Both the position numbers and the translations under genes were made by a program. Below, piece by piece: positions 50,890 through 59,774 of a DNA stretch of 64,000 nucleotides. The notes beneath the pieces were generated by a model. That model saw only the letters and a program-made list of their open reading frames with translations, did not search any database and had not been told where the DNA came from. Where the stretch lies: positions 1 to 64,000 of the forward strand of contig NZ_FOIB01000019.1 in assembly GCF_900111765.1 (NCBI RefSeq). The letters run 5' to 3'. The stretch comes from Myxococcus fulvus. Lineage in GTDB: Bacteria; Myxococcota; Myxococcia; Myxococcales; Myxococcaceae. Each line of letters starts with the position of its first letter. The first letter of the stretch is position 1.

Positions 50890-52365
50890 TCATTGCCCCC
50901 CGAAGCGACGGCTCGCGAGCATCGCGTGCACCGCGTGGCGGTCCGGCTCCCGGTAGAGGGGATACAGGCGGCCCACACGCGCCTCGGCCAGCCGCGCGTC
51001 GAACCAGGCGGGACCGCCCAGCCGCTCCTCGGCCTCCGGGGTGAGCCGCACCGGCTGCGCTCCCGGCGGCGGCGCGCCCAGACCCACCAGCGGCTCACGG
51101 CGCTCCAAGAGCCGCGCCACGTTGCGCTCGCCCAGCCGGGCATAGGTCATCGTCTCCACCTCCAGCCCCGGCACCACCACCTTCACCACGTGCACCGGGT
51201 GGCCCGGTGGCGACAGGTCCGCGACGAGGATGTCGAAGCCCGCCGCATGGAGCTGCTTCACCACGTGGTGACACCGCTGAGCGGGGTCCTCCATCCCCGG
51301 CACCCGGGGCAGGTCCTCGAAGCGCTGGGTGCGCCGGCGCAGCAGCGTGCACGCGGTGAGCTCGCGCAGCGCGGAGGCCGGCAGCTGGGACCACTCCGCC
51401 ATGGCCTGCAGCGCGCGGGGCTCCTCGGAGGCGACGTCCACCAGGGGGACGAACTGCTCCATGTATTCCCGGGGCGCGACGCGGGCCACCTCGCTCATCG
51501 GGCCGTGTGAGACGGCCTTGCGCGCCCGGGAGCCCGCGAACTCCAGCAGCGCCTTGCGCAGCGCCCTGTCCCGGTCCGGGTCCGTCGCCTCGCCGCAGCC
51601 GGTCACCAGCAGCGGCTGGTTGCCCACGGACAGGTCGCGGCCCACCACGTAGACATTCACGAGGCCGAAGTCGGTGCTCGCGAGCTTCGCCAGCACCTCC
51701 ACGCCCGCGCGCTGGTAGCGCCCCAGCAGCTCCCGCACGTCCGCGTCCAACGCCGCGCCCTCCAGGTCCAGCACCACGCCCTGGTCCATGGCGCGGAACT
51801 GCAGCCCGTTGCCGTCGCGTTGCAGCAGCTCCAGCAGCGCGTGCGCCAGCGCCTGCTCCTGCGTGCGTCCCGCGCCCCGGCCGTTGGTCAAGGGTCTGGC
51901 GAGCGGCGTCTTCCCCACCAGGTTCCCGGGCCGGACGGCGATGAACTCCTCGGGCACCAGCACCCGCTCGCCGGTGGACAGCCGCTTCATCTCCCCCCAG
52001 ACGAGCGGCATGTCGGGCCGGTAGGGGCTGCCCGCGGGCAGGCTCAGGGTGAGGGGATTGACCACGGCCGCGGCGCCGAAGGTGCCCACCAGCTCCGCGT
52101 AGGTGCCGTGCACGCGGGGCATGCGCAGCAGGGCCTGGTCCGCGCAGACCTCCTCGGCGAGCTCTCCCAGGGCCCCGACGCGCGCCTCCTCCTCGGTGGC
52201 GCCGTAGCCGTTGGCGTGGATGATGTCGCCGGGGCGGTCTCCCATCCGCAGGCTCGCGGAGACCACCGGCACGCCCAGCCGGTCCAGCGGGTCGATGCGG
52301 AAGATGGGAAACGTTCCCGGAGGCATGACACGGAAATAGGCATCCAGGGCTTCGGTCAGGCTCAT
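50890..52365 (-). CDS. YcaO-domain ATP-dependent enzyme
   Basis: 491 aa. The YcaO fold is supported by EEEARVGALGELAEEV (~58-73) with its Mg-ATP glutamates, TNGRGAGRTQEQALAHALLE (~160-179), LLQRDG and the later DRALRKALLEF. YcaO enzymes phosphorylate amide oxygens, enabling azoline, macroamidine or thioamide formation, normally on ribosomal peptides. There is no C-terminal PxPxP, no ThiF/ocin partner, no TfuA and no obvious precursor peptide nearby. It overlaps the MBL gene by ATGA, within the inositol-type operon. Confidence 0.85.
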   Translation of the reverse strand: MSLTEALDAYFRVMPPGTFPIFRIDPLDRLGVPVVSASLRMGDRPGDIIHANGYGATEEEARVGALGELAEEVCADQALLRMPRVHGTYAELVGTFGAAAVVNPLTLSLPAGSPYRPDMPLVWGEMKRLSTGERVLVPEEFIAVRPGNLVGKTPLARPLTNGRGAGRTQEQALAHALLELLQRDGNGLQFRAMDQGVVLDLEGAALDADVRELLGRYQRAGVEVLAKLASTDFGLVNVYVVGRDLSVGNQPLLVTGCGEATDPDRDRALRKALLEFAGSRARKAVSHGPMSEVARVAPREYMEQFVPLVDVASEEPRALQAMAEWSQLPASALRELTACTLLRRRTQRFEDLPRVPGMEDPAQRCHHVVKQLHAAGFDILVADLSPPGHPVHVVKVVVPGLEVETMTYARLGERNVARLLERREPLVGLGAPPPGAQPVRLTPEAEERLGGPAWFDARLAEARVGRLYPLYREPDRHAVHAMLASRRFGGQ

Positions 52366-53195
52366 GACAGCTCCTCCAATGGAATGGGACGGGTGTGAGG
52401 CATTCCCGCGAGCAGCCGGTCGAACAGCGCCAGGGCATGCTCGCGGGTGACGCCGCGCGCGAACTCGAACGGAGTGAAGACGTTCTCGAACGGGAGCTGC
52501 TCGAGCACCCCGCGGTAGCGGCGCAGCTCCGCGTGGCTCAGCGGAATCGCGTAGTGGAAGCCCTTGTGACACGACAGCGCCGTGGGGCGGCCGTGTGAGT
52601 CCAGCTCCACCTTGAGCGCGTCGCCGCAGAACAGCGAGCGGGTGCGCGCGTCGTACAGCACTGTCTGGCCTTCGTAGTGCCCCGCCACGCAGTGCAGCGT
52701 CAGGCCCGGCGCCAGGGTGTGCTCGTCATCCACCGGCCAGCGCACCTGGAAGGCCTTGCTGTAGCGGACCGCGTCCCGATGCAGGACGAGCAGCGGGTCG
52801 AAGCGCTCCTGCAACTGCCACAGCGCCCCGAAGCCGTGCGGGTGCGACGCGGACAGCACCTGGAGGCCGCCCAGCGTCTCCAGGAACTCCAGCGCCGGCC
52901 GCGAGTACCAGGGCGCGCCCTCGAACGCGACGTTGCCCTCGGGGCGGTGGAGCAGCCACCCCGTGGAGCCCAGGCCGAAGCGCGGCGCGCAGGAGAAGCC
53001 CCAGATGCCGGGCAGCGCCTCCTCCCAATGCGTGCTCAGGCGCTCCGACACCTGGCCCGTCGTCTGGAACTCCCAGCCGTCCGGCGGCAGGGCGTTGCGC
53101 ACGTCCAGGCAGGTGGGGCAGCCCGGGGGCGGCTGGCGGGGGAACCCCGGCTGCCAGGTGCCGCAATGGGTACAGGCGTAGCGCGTCAGTGACAT
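52362..53195 (-). CDS. Metallo-beta-lactamase-fold protein with N-terminal zinc ribbon
   Basis: 277 aa. Residues 7-30 hold a rubredoxin-like CxxC...CxxC ribbon (ACTHCG then GCPTCLD). The MBL fold follows: ASHPHGFG, GHYEGQTVLYDA, and LFCGDAL, giving partial metal ligands (His, His, Asp). The canonical HxHxDH is degenerate (HPHGFG), so the second metal site may be lost. It could be a redox or thioester hydrolase step. Overlaps the Gfo/Idh gene by 10 bp. Confidence 0.82.
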   Translation of the reverse strand: MSLTRYACTHCGTWQPGFPRQPPPGCPTCLDVRNALPPDGWEFQTTGQVSERLSTHWEEALPGIWGFSCAPRFGLGSTGWLLHRPEGNVAFEGAPWYSRPALEFLETLGGLQVLSASHPHGFGALWQLQERFDPLLVLHRDAVRYSKAFQVRWPVDDEHTLAPGLTLHCVAGHYEGQTVLYDARTRSLFCGDALKVELDSHGRPTALSCHKGFHYAIPLSHAELRRYRGVLEQLPFENVFTPFEFARGVTREHALALFDRLLAGMPHTRPIPLEELS

Positions 53196-54220
53196 GGTGG
53201 AAACGCCTTCCCGGCGTGGAGCGCCACAGACAGGAGACCCACGAGGCGCACGTCGCGCTCCGGGGCGAAGGGCTGCGGACGGCCTTCCAGCACGCACTCG
53301 GAGAAGGCCTCCACCTGGTTGCGGAAAGGGCTCTGGTCCTCGTCCGGGGACAGGGGGAGCCACGTCTCCTCGCCCGTCGTCGCGTCGGTGAGCGACAGCG
53401 TCCCGCCGGGGGTCTGCCCCATCGTCTTGTACGCCAGCGCCCGCGCGCGGGTGCCGATGAGCTCCAGCGTGCGCCGGGGGTACGCGTCCGGGCAGTTGTA
53501 GGCCACCTGGAGGACGCCGAGCGCGCCGCCGCGGAACTGGCCCATCAGCACCGCGCCGTCGTCCACCGCGTAGTCATGCACGCGCCGCTGCGTCATCGCG
53601 ACGAGCGACTGCCATTCATCCCCCAGCACCACCTCCAGCAGGTCCAGCCCGTGGGGCGCCAGGTCGATCATCGCGCCGCCGCCGGCCTGCTCCGGGTCGA
53701 TGCGCCAGTTGTTGGGTGCCCAGTCCGCGGGCAGCCAGCAGGCGTAGTGGATGCGCGCCTGGGTGATGGTGCCCAGCACGCCCTCCTTCACCAGCGTGCG
53801 CAGCTTGCGGTGGGCGGCGTGGTGGCGCTGGTCGAACGCGGTGGCGTAGTGCACGCCCGCGCGCCGACACGCGGACAGCATGCGCAGCCCGTCCTGCGCG
53901 GTGATGGCCATGGGCTTCTCGCACAGCACGTGCTTGCCCGCCGCCGCGCACGCCTCCGTCATCGCGGCGTGCAGGTGGTTGGGCGTGGCGATGTAGACGG
54001 CCTCCACGCTCCGGTCCGCCAGCGCCGCGTCGAGCGCGGTGTGCCGGACGACGTCGTCCGCCTGGATGCGCATCAGCGCCTCCGCGTCCGGGTCGCACAG
54101 CGCCACCAGCCGCGCGTTGCGCGCGCCCTGGAGCGCCGGGATGACGTAGTCCCGCGCCACCAGACCGCACCCCACCACCGCCCAGCCCAGCGTGTGGCCT
54201 CCTGGTTTCGCCCCGGACAT
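53186..54220 (-). CDS. Gfo/Idh/MocA-family oxidoreductase
   Basis: 344 aa. NAD-binding VVGCGLVARDYVIPAL (GxGxxA), the lysine motif CEKPMAITAQDG, and the APHGLDLLE catalytic His region. Family members oxidise or epimerise sugars and cyclitols, notably myo-inositol 2-dehydrogenase. Being within the Ino1 operon, an inositol-type substrate is the most economical guess. ATG 54220 lies one base after the methyltransferase stop. Confidence 0.88.
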   Translation of the reverse strand: MSGAKPGGHTLGWAVVGCGLVARDYVIPALQGARNARLVALCDPDAEALMRIQADDVVRHTALDAALADRSVEAVYIATPNHLHAAMTEACAAAGKHVLCEKPMAITAQDGLRMLSACRRAGVHYATAFDQRHHAAHRKLRTLVKEGVLGTITQARIHYACWLPADWAPNNWRIDPEQAGGGAMIDLAPHGLDLLEVVLGDEWQSLVAMTQRRVHDYAVDDGAVLMGQFRGGALGVLQVAYNCPDAYPRRTLELIGTRARALAYKTMGQTPGGTLSLTDATTGEETWLPLSPDEDQSPFRNQVEAFSECVLEGRPQPFAPERDVRLVGLLSVALHAGKAFPPCH

Positions 54221-54221
54221 G

Positions 54222-55421
54222 TCACCACCTCTCAGGAAGGTTCAGGAGCCACCGCCGCCTCACGAGGGCGGCCTGCTGCTCGGGCGTCGCGTCGGTGGCG
54301 GCCCGCCGCAGCAGGGCCGCGTCCTCGGGCACGTCCGAGCGCAGGTAGTGGGCGCTCGCGTACTCGGCGGCCAGGCCCGGCGTGGGCCACGCGGGGCGCA
54401 CGCGGCCATCGCGCGCCTCCAGCAGCGGATTGAGGCTCAGCCTCGCCCCCGGCACGGCCACGCCGAAGTCGATGGACCTCGAGCCCGGCGTCGGGGGCCA
54501 GGCGAAGCTCAAGGCCTCCGCGCGCTCCAGCTCCGCCAGCGGGGTGTCGGCCACGGCCCCGCCGTCGAGGAAGCGGGTGACGAAGGCGGCGTCGTCGTAG
54601 CAGGCGGCCCCGGGCATCAGCGCCGCGTATCCGGCGGGGTCCAGCGGCGTGCCCCCCACGCCCCGCTGGTCGACGTGCCGGTTGTGGGCATGGCCCACGA
54701 GCACCCGGCCGGAGGGCCCCGCCACGCGGCGCAGCTCCGCCAGCGCGCGGGCCTTGTCCGGCAGGAAGTAGAGCGCGTCGTGACACAGCACGGTGGCGCC
54801 CTCGAGCGGCGCGAGGGGCAGGTCCGCGGCCGCGTCCGCGCAGAGGAGCGCGGCCTGGGGCACGATGAAGTGACGCGCGAGCCACAGCTTGGCGAACACC
54901 ACGTCCACGCCCACCACGGGGGGGCCCCGGAGGGACACCTCGCGCAGCACCTGGCCGATGCCACACGCCAGCTCCACCACGCACGGCGGCGCGTCCCAGT
55001 GCTGCGCCAGCAGGCCCAGCGCGCTCAGGAAGGTGGGCGCGGATTGCCGGTGCGCGAAGTAGGGCGCCACCGGTCCGAAGCCCAGGTGCTCCATGGCCTC
55101 GCGAAGTCCCATCGTCCCCGACTCGACGCCCGCCACGACGGCGGCGGTGGCGGAGAGGGGCGGGGGCGGCAGGCGCGCATGGTCATCCTGGTCCCGCAGC
55201 AGCAGGGCGCGCGCGTGGTGCCGGTCGCTCCGCTCCAGCGCGCTCACCACGGCCTCGCGCAGGGCCTCGCGGCCGGTGCGCAGGAAGGGGATGCCGTCCA
55301 CGACGGGCCAGCGGGTGGCGCCATCCGACCAGAGCTCCGGCGACACGCGCGTCAACGGCAGGCCCGTGAGGGGATGGCGCGGATGCGGTGGCGGCGCGAC
55401 GGTGTCCCACGGCTGCCTCAT
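54222..55421 (-). CDS. SAM-dependent methyltransferase (Rossmann class I)
   Basis: 399 aa. Motif I is VVELACGIGQVL (~155-166), followed by VVGVDVVFAKLWLAR, the acidic region with CADAAADLP and a motif near LCHDALYFLP. The N-terminal ~150 residues are additional and unusual, with a Trm112-like opening (PLTGLPLTRVSPELWSDG) of the type seen in other class I MTs. ATG 55421 overlaps the upstream gene by ATGA. O- or N-methylation of the cyclitol product is the likely role. Confidence 0.85.
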   Translation of the reverse strand: MRQPWDTVAPPPHPRHPLTGLPLTRVSPELWSDGATRWPVVDGIPFLRTGREALREAVVSALERSDRHHARALLLRDQDDHARLPPPPLSATAAVVAGVESGTMGLREAMEHLGFGPVAPYFAHRQSAPTFLSALGLLAQHWDAPPCVVELACGIGQVLREVSLRGPPVVGVDVVFAKLWLARHFIVPQAALLCADAAADLPLAPLEGATVLCHDALYFLPDKARALAELRRVAGPSGRVLVGHAHNRHVDQRGVGGTPLDPAGYAALMPGAACYDDAAFVTRFLDGGAVADTPLAELERAEALSFAWPPTPGSRSIDFGVAVPGARLSLNPLLEARDGRVRPAWPTPGLAAEYASAHYLRSDVPEDAALLRRAATDATPEQQAALVRRRWLLNLPERW

Positions 55422-56350
55422 GGCCACACCGCCGCTTCACGAAGGACGTCGTTGCCGAAGGCCTGCAGCGGGCCGGGGTGGAGCAGCTCCAGGTCCTCCA
55501 GCGCCTGGCGCAGCGTGAAGGCCGCCGCGCGGGCGTGGGCCTCCAGCTCCAGCACCCGGTCCAGCGTGTCCGCGGCGTTGAAGGCGCGCGCCTCCGCCGA
55601 ATCCACGTTGCCGGTGAGTGTCAGCGCCTGGCGCACCGCCTCGCGCAGCCGCGGCGAGAGCTGTGTCAGCGCCGCCTCGGTGAGGCGCTTCATCAGGGGC
55701 TCGAGCAAGTCCCCCAGCAGCGTCTCGCCGCTGTAGCCCGCGTCCGGCAGCGTCGCGTTGAAGAGGTGATGTGACAGGCCCGCCAGGAAGGGCAGGGCCG
55801 GGGCCGCGCCGAAGTGGGGGGACACGAGCACCGCCCCCACCGCCACCGCGTAGCAGTGGTCGGCGTGGCTCTCCTGCGGTGGCACGACCAGGCGTGCCCG
55901 GCCGGGGAATGTGGCCCCGGCGCGGGGTTGGAGCACCAGCCGCTCCACGAACGCCGGCGGCGTGCCGTGGGGGGCCTCGGAGGAGGGCATCAGCGCCAGG
56001 GACAGCTGCTCGCGCAGGCCCGGGTCCAGCGCTCCCGCCACCGCGTCCAGGCCCCGGCGCAGCACCCGCGTCGTGTCCAGCGGGGACAGCCCCGCCCGCT
56101 GGAGCAGGTCCGCGTCCAGGCCGCACAGCCGCACCGCCGCCACCGCGCGCGCCGTCTCCTGGAGCGCCACTTTGCCGGGGTCCATGCCCGCCGCCAGGGC
56201 CGCCCACGCGCGACGGAAGCCATGGGCCGCCAGGCCCTTCGGATGGTCCGGAGTGCGGGTGCGCTTGAGGTCCATCAGCTCCGACAGGAGCGGACGCAGC
56301 TTCGCCAGGCGGCCCGGGGCCGCCGGCGTGTCACGCGCGGGTGTGTTCAT
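55418..56350 (-). CDS. Unclassified alpha-helical protein of the inositol operon
   Basis: 310 aa, predominantly helical and rich in Leu, Ala and Arg. A central polar motif SHADHCYAVAVGAV and LAGLSHHLFNATLPDAGYSG has clustered His and Asp that recall HD-domain hydrolases, but spacing does not match that family convincingly. I recognise no homologue. It is the second gene of the operon, 7 bp after Ino1 and overlapping the methyltransferase by 4 bp, so it is very probably a dedicated pathway protein. Confidence 0.6.
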   Translation of the reverse strand: MNTPARDTPAAPGRLAKLRPLLSELMDLKRTRTPDHPKGLAAHGFRRAWAALAAGMDPGKVALQETARAVAAVRLCGLDADLLQRAGLSPLDTTRVLRRGLDAVAGALDPGLREQLSLALMPSSEAPHGTPPAFVERLVLQPRAGATFPGRARLVVPPQESHADHCYAVAVGAVLVSPHFGAAPALPFLAGLSHHLFNATLPDAGYSGETLLGDLLEPLMKRLTEAALTQLSPRLREAVRQALTLTGNVDSAEARAFNAADTLDRVLELEAHARAAAFTLRQALEDLELLHPGPLQAFGNDVLREAAVWP

Positions 56351-56357
56351 GGTGGTG

Positions 56358-57584
56358 TCAGCCCCTGATGCGCTCGGGGGCGGGCTCCGTGCGCGGCACG
56401 CGGCCCTTGGACAACCACGTCATCAGGTTTCGCTGCTGCTCGGCCATGGCGTGCTCCACGGGCTGGCCGTCCCGCGACATGGGGGCCTTGAAGAAGCACC
56501 CCAGCGCGTCGATGACGCCGCCCTCGCCCCGGCGCCTGGCCAGGTCCAACGTGCGCGCCAGCTCCACCACGAGCGGCGCGGCGAGGATGGAGTCCTTGCA
56601 GAGGAAGTTGAGCTTGAGCTGCATGGGCTGCCCGAGGAAGCCGGTGACGTCGATGTTGTCCCAGGCCTCCTTGTTGTCCCCGCGCGGGCGGTAGTACTGG
56701 ATCTGGACGATGTGGTCCTGGACCTTGTAGCCGAGGATGCTGTCCAGGGCCGCGCCCTTGGTGTCGAGCTTGTTCTGCTTCGACGCCGGGTCGTTGAGCG
56801 CCTCGCCGTCGCGGTTGCCCAGGATGTTGGTGGAGTACCAGCCGTCCACGTGCAGCGCGCGGTCCCTCAGCGCGGGCGCGAGCACCGTCTTGAGCAGCGT
56901 CTGCCCCGTCTTGCCATCCTTGCCGGCCACCGGCGCGCCGGTGCGCCTGGCGAGCGCGAGCAGCGCGGGCACGTCCGCGGCGACGCTGGGCGTGAAGTTG
57001 GCGAACGGCACGCCGTCCACGATGGCCGCGTACGCGTAGAGCATCGCGGGCCCGATGTCCGCGTCGTTCGCGTCCAGGGCCTTCTCGAAGGACTCCGGCG
57101 TGGCGAACTGGGGCCGGGTGAGGTCCACGCTCTTCTCCGTGGAGGCCAGGTTCACCACCACCACGCGGTCCAGCTTCTCGTCCTTCTTGAAGCGGGTGAG
57201 GTCCTCGCGGATGGCCTGCACCTGCTCACGCAGGGAGCGGGCCTTCTTCGCCGTCGTGTCGACGATGTTCTTGCAGAACCTCGGGTTGGAGGCCGCGGCC
57301 CAGGGGCGCATGCGCTCCAGCGTGGGCGTCACGGCCGCCAATTGGGCCTCCGTCAGCACCGCGTGGTTGCGCGCCGCCTTCGCCAGGTCCTCATCGAACA
57401 AATCCCAACCGCCGAACGTGAGCGCGTCGTACTCCACGAGCCCCAGGCCCTTCACGTCCGCCAGCGGCAGACCTCGCGTGTCCACGCGTCCCCGGCGCAG
57501 CAGCTCCATGCCCGCCACCGCCGTGGTGGCCACCGCCCCGCCCAAACCGACAATCGCCACTCCCAGCCGCTCGTTGCTCGCCAT
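56358..57584 (-). CDS. Inositol-3-phosphate synthase (Ino1)
   Basis: 408 aa, slightly longer than actinobacterial enzymes. Rossmann GLGGAVATTAVAG near the start, the NLASTE region, and the catalytic block GKDGKTGQTLLKTV followed by WYSTNILGN. The enzyme converts glucose 6-phosphate to 1L-myo-inositol 1-phosphate with internal NAD redox. It heads a run of nine same-strand genes with gaps of 0-7 bp, so it is the first committed step of that operon. MshA-type GT and PIG-L at the operon end fit a mycothiol-like use of the product. Confidence 0.9.
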   Translation of the reverse strand: MASNERLGVAIVGLGGAVATTAVAGMELLRRGRVDTRGLPLADVKGLGLVEYDALTFGGWDLFDEDLAKAARNHAVLTEAQLAAVTPTLERMRPWAAASNPRFCKNIVDTTAKKARSLREQVQAIREDLTRFKKDEKLDRVVVVNLASTEKSVDLTRPQFATPESFEKALDANDADIGPAMLYAYAAIVDGVPFANFTPSVAADVPALLALARRTGAPVAGKDGKTGQTLLKTVLAPALRDRALHVDGWYSTNILGNRDGEALNDPASKQNKLDTKGAALDSILGYKVQDHIVQIQYYRPRGDNKEAWDNIDVTGFLGQPMQLKLNFLCKDSILAAPLVVELARTLDLARRRGEGGVIDALGCFFKAPMSRDGQPVEHAMAEQQRNLMTWLSKGRVPRTEPAPERIRG

Positions 57585-57784
57585 GTCTGATGCCCCCAAC
57601 CACCGCCGCACCCTGGGACTCGCGGCGGTGGGTCCGGGAGCGCTCCGGGGTGTCGGGCGCCTCCGGTGTCCCGGATACTCCGGGGACTCACACGCTGCGA
57701 GAGTTCCGGGAAAATCGGCACATGGGCGGGTGCTTTCAACTCTGCCTCCGGGGCGTGCCGAATGTCGGATGCCAGCGGCGTGTA
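57585..57784. promoter_or_regulatory. Likely promoter region of the inositol/YcaO operon
   Basis: This 200-bp gap separates the MATE exporter from Ino1 on the same strand. It holds repeated CCGG(A/T)-type short inverted motifs (TCCGGTGTCCCGGATACTCC) and one relatively AT-rich stretch (GGAAAATCGG). Short frames on the minus strand have no ribosome binding site and no recognisable peptide precursor. Confidence 0.35.
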
Positions 57785-59215
57785 TCAGACGTGTCGAAGC
57801 TTCCACCCGCCCCTGCGGAAGAGGGCGGCGCTCGTCAGGCCCAGCGCGCCGTAGGTGATGGCGATGGCGACGAACGCGCCCGTGGGGCCCCAGCCCAACG
57901 GATGGCAGAGGACATACGCCAGGGGCAGCTGGAGGCCCCAGGAGAAGAGGGCGTTCACCACGGTGGGCGTGGTGGTGTCCCCCGCGCCGTTGAAGGCGTG
58001 GGGCAGCACGGTGACGAAGGCGTAGAGGGCCAGGCTGCAGCTGACGATGCGCAGGCAGCGCACGGCGTGCAGGGCCACCTCCGGCTCGGAGGTGAAGCGG
58101 TGGATGAGGGGCTCGGCGAAGACCAGGAAGCCCACGGCCACCACGCCCAGGAAGCCGAGGGTGTAGAAGCTGGCGCGCCACGCGGCGCGCTCGGCCCGCT
58201 CGGTGTCGCCCGCACCCAGGCTCTGCCCCACCAGCGTGCCCGCGGCGTGGGACAGGCCCCAGGACGGCTGCTGCGCGAAGAGCAGGATGCGCATGGCCAG
58301 CGTGTAGCCCGCGAGCGCCGTGCTGCCGAAGGTGGCGACGATGCGCATCAGCACGAGCCAGCTGGACATGCCCAGGAGCGACTGGAGGATGGCGCCGCCG
58401 GACAGCTTGAGCATCGAGCGCAGCGTGGACGGCTCCACGCGCAGGTGACGGCGGCGCAGCTCCAGCCGTCCGCTGCCCTGGAGCAGGCGGTACAGCTGGT
58501 ACAGCACGCCGGTGCCGCGGCCCACGGTGGTGGCCACCGCGGCGCCGGTGACGCCCAGGGCGGGCACGGGGCCCAGACCGAAGATGAACAGGGGCGCGAG
58601 CACGATGTTCACGGAGTTGGCCAGCCACAGCGCGCGCATGGAGGTGGCCGCGTCCCCCGCGCCGCGCAGGATGGCGCTGATGAGGAACAGCAGCATGATG
58701 ATGGGGAAGCCGCCCAGCATCAGCCGCGCGTACCCCAGGCCGTGCGTCACCACGCCGGGGGATGCGCCCATCGCGGTGAGGATGGGGCGCGCGAAGAGGG
58801 CGCCTGCCAGCGCCAGCGGCACGGACAGGGCCAGTCCCAGCCCCAGGGCTTGAACGGCGGTGCGCGCGGCGCGCTCGGGGTCCTTCTGGCCGATGCGGCG
58901 GGAGACGAGCGCGGTCGCGGCGACGGCGAGCCCCAGGGGCACGGTCCGGAAGAGCGTGAGCACGGCCTCGGTGAGGCCCACGGTGGCGATGGCGTCCGCG
59001 CCCAGGCGGGACACGAAGAGCACGTCCACCAGGGCGAAGATGGACTCCATCACCATCTCCAGCACCATGGGGACGGACAGCAGCAGGAAGGCGCGGTCCA
59101 CGGGCCCGGTGGCCAGGTCCTCGGTGGAGCCGCGCACGGCCAGCCAGCAGGAGGCGAGCAGGCCCTTGCCCCCCGAGGCGGCGGGGGAGACGGCGTCGGG
59201 TGGGGGTTGCGTCAT
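57785..59215 (-). CDS. MATE-family multidrug/metabolite efflux transporter
   Basis: 476 aa with twelve predicted membrane segments and the internal two-fold MATE repeat: ATVGLTEAVLTLFRTVPLGL in the first half and LSHAAGTLVGQSLGAGDTER in the second. MATE proteins export drugs or endogenous metabolites by H+ or Na+ antiport. It lies on the same strand just upstream of the Ino1-to-PIG-L operon and could be its exporter, though the 200-bp gap leaves this open. Confidence 0.88.
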   Translation of the reverse strand: MTQPPPDAVSPAASGGKGLLASCWLAVRGSTEDLATGPVDRAFLLLSVPMVLEMVMESIFALVDVLFVSRLGADAIATVGLTEAVLTLFRTVPLGLAVAATALVSRRIGQKDPERAARTAVQALGLGLALSVPLALAGALFARPILTAMGASPGVVTHGLGYARLMLGGFPIIMLLFLISAILRGAGDAATSMRALWLANSVNIVLAPLFIFGLGPVPALGVTGAAVATTVGRGTGVLYQLYRLLQGSGRLELRRRHLRVEPSTLRSMLKLSGGAILQSLLGMSSWLVLMRIVATFGSTALAGYTLAMRILLFAQQPSWGLSHAAGTLVGQSLGAGDTERAERAAWRASFYTLGFLGVVAVGFLVFAEPLIHRFTSEPEVALHAVRCLRIVSCSLALYAFVTVLPHAFNGAGDTTTPTVVNALFSWGLQLPLAYVLCHPLGWGPTGAFVAIAITYGALGLTSAALFRRGGWKLRHV

Positions 59216-59430
59216 GGATTGGGCGTTGCAACGGGACGTTGCGTGCCTTTCATCCCGCGCGGCTCCCCGCCTGCCGGTGCTGCGGGGATGGGGCGCGCGA
59301 GCAGGCGTCCCACGACGGCTCGGCCTGGAAGGGGCCTGCTCGGAAGTCCGGTCGCTCGAGGTCCGCCCTCATCGCCGGACAGCGCGCTCCCGCCCGCTCA
59401 GGGCTCGGACGGGAACGCGGTGGCTGCTGG

Positions 59431-59706
59431 CTACTTCCGGGAGATCTTCCCGTCCTTGATGAGGATGTTCGCGTCACCCTCGAAGGTGATGGTGTGGCCC
59501 TTCAGCGTCACCTTGCAGGGCGAGGAGCCCTGGATGGACACCGAGGACGTGGTGCTGGCGGAGAACTTCACCGGGTCCTGCTTGCTGCCGCTGCACACGG
59601 CCTCGGCGGCGTACGCCTTGGAGTCCTTGTTCTCATAGCGGAGGGTCAGGGACGCCGCGGCGGAAGTGGACACGAGCAGGGTGAGGGCTGCGATGGCGGT
59701 CTTCAT
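59431..59706 (-). CDS. Small secreted protein
   Basis: 91 aa from ATG 59706 (MKTAIAALTLLVSTSAAA signal peptide). The mature part is beta-rich with two Cys (AVCSGSK and SSPCKVT) that could form a disulfide, and ends GDANILIKDGKISRK. No family recognised. A longer in-frame start at 59763 adds non-conserved-looking residues before the signal. Confidence 0.6.
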   Translation of the reverse strand: MKTAIAALTLLVSTSAAASLTLRYENKDSKAYAAEAVCSGSKQDPVKFSASTTSSVSIQGSSPCKVTLKGHTITFEGDANILIKDGKISRK

Positions 59707-59774
59707 CGTGGAGGGCTCCGGGTGTCGTCGAACTGGGAGCATCTTGACCCATGCGTCTGACATTTCGACCCCCG

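Noticed and set aside
50020..57584. Ebo cluster (eboA-F) or classical hygromycin/kasugamycin-type cyclitol cluster
   Set aside because: Only the TIM-barrel (EboE-like) and Ino1/Gfo/MT parts overlap; no UbiA, TatD, EboD or aminotransferase genes are present.
57585..57784. Possible RiPP precursor peptide upstream of the YcaO operon
   Set aside because: Frames present lack a ribosome binding site, leader-like or Cys/Ser/Thr-rich core sequence, and run into the Ino1 gene.
57590..59638. Plus-strand 682-codon frame opposite the MATE transporter
   Set aside because: Composition is Gly/His/Gln/Glu-rich with no motif; the opposite frame gives a full MATE transporter.
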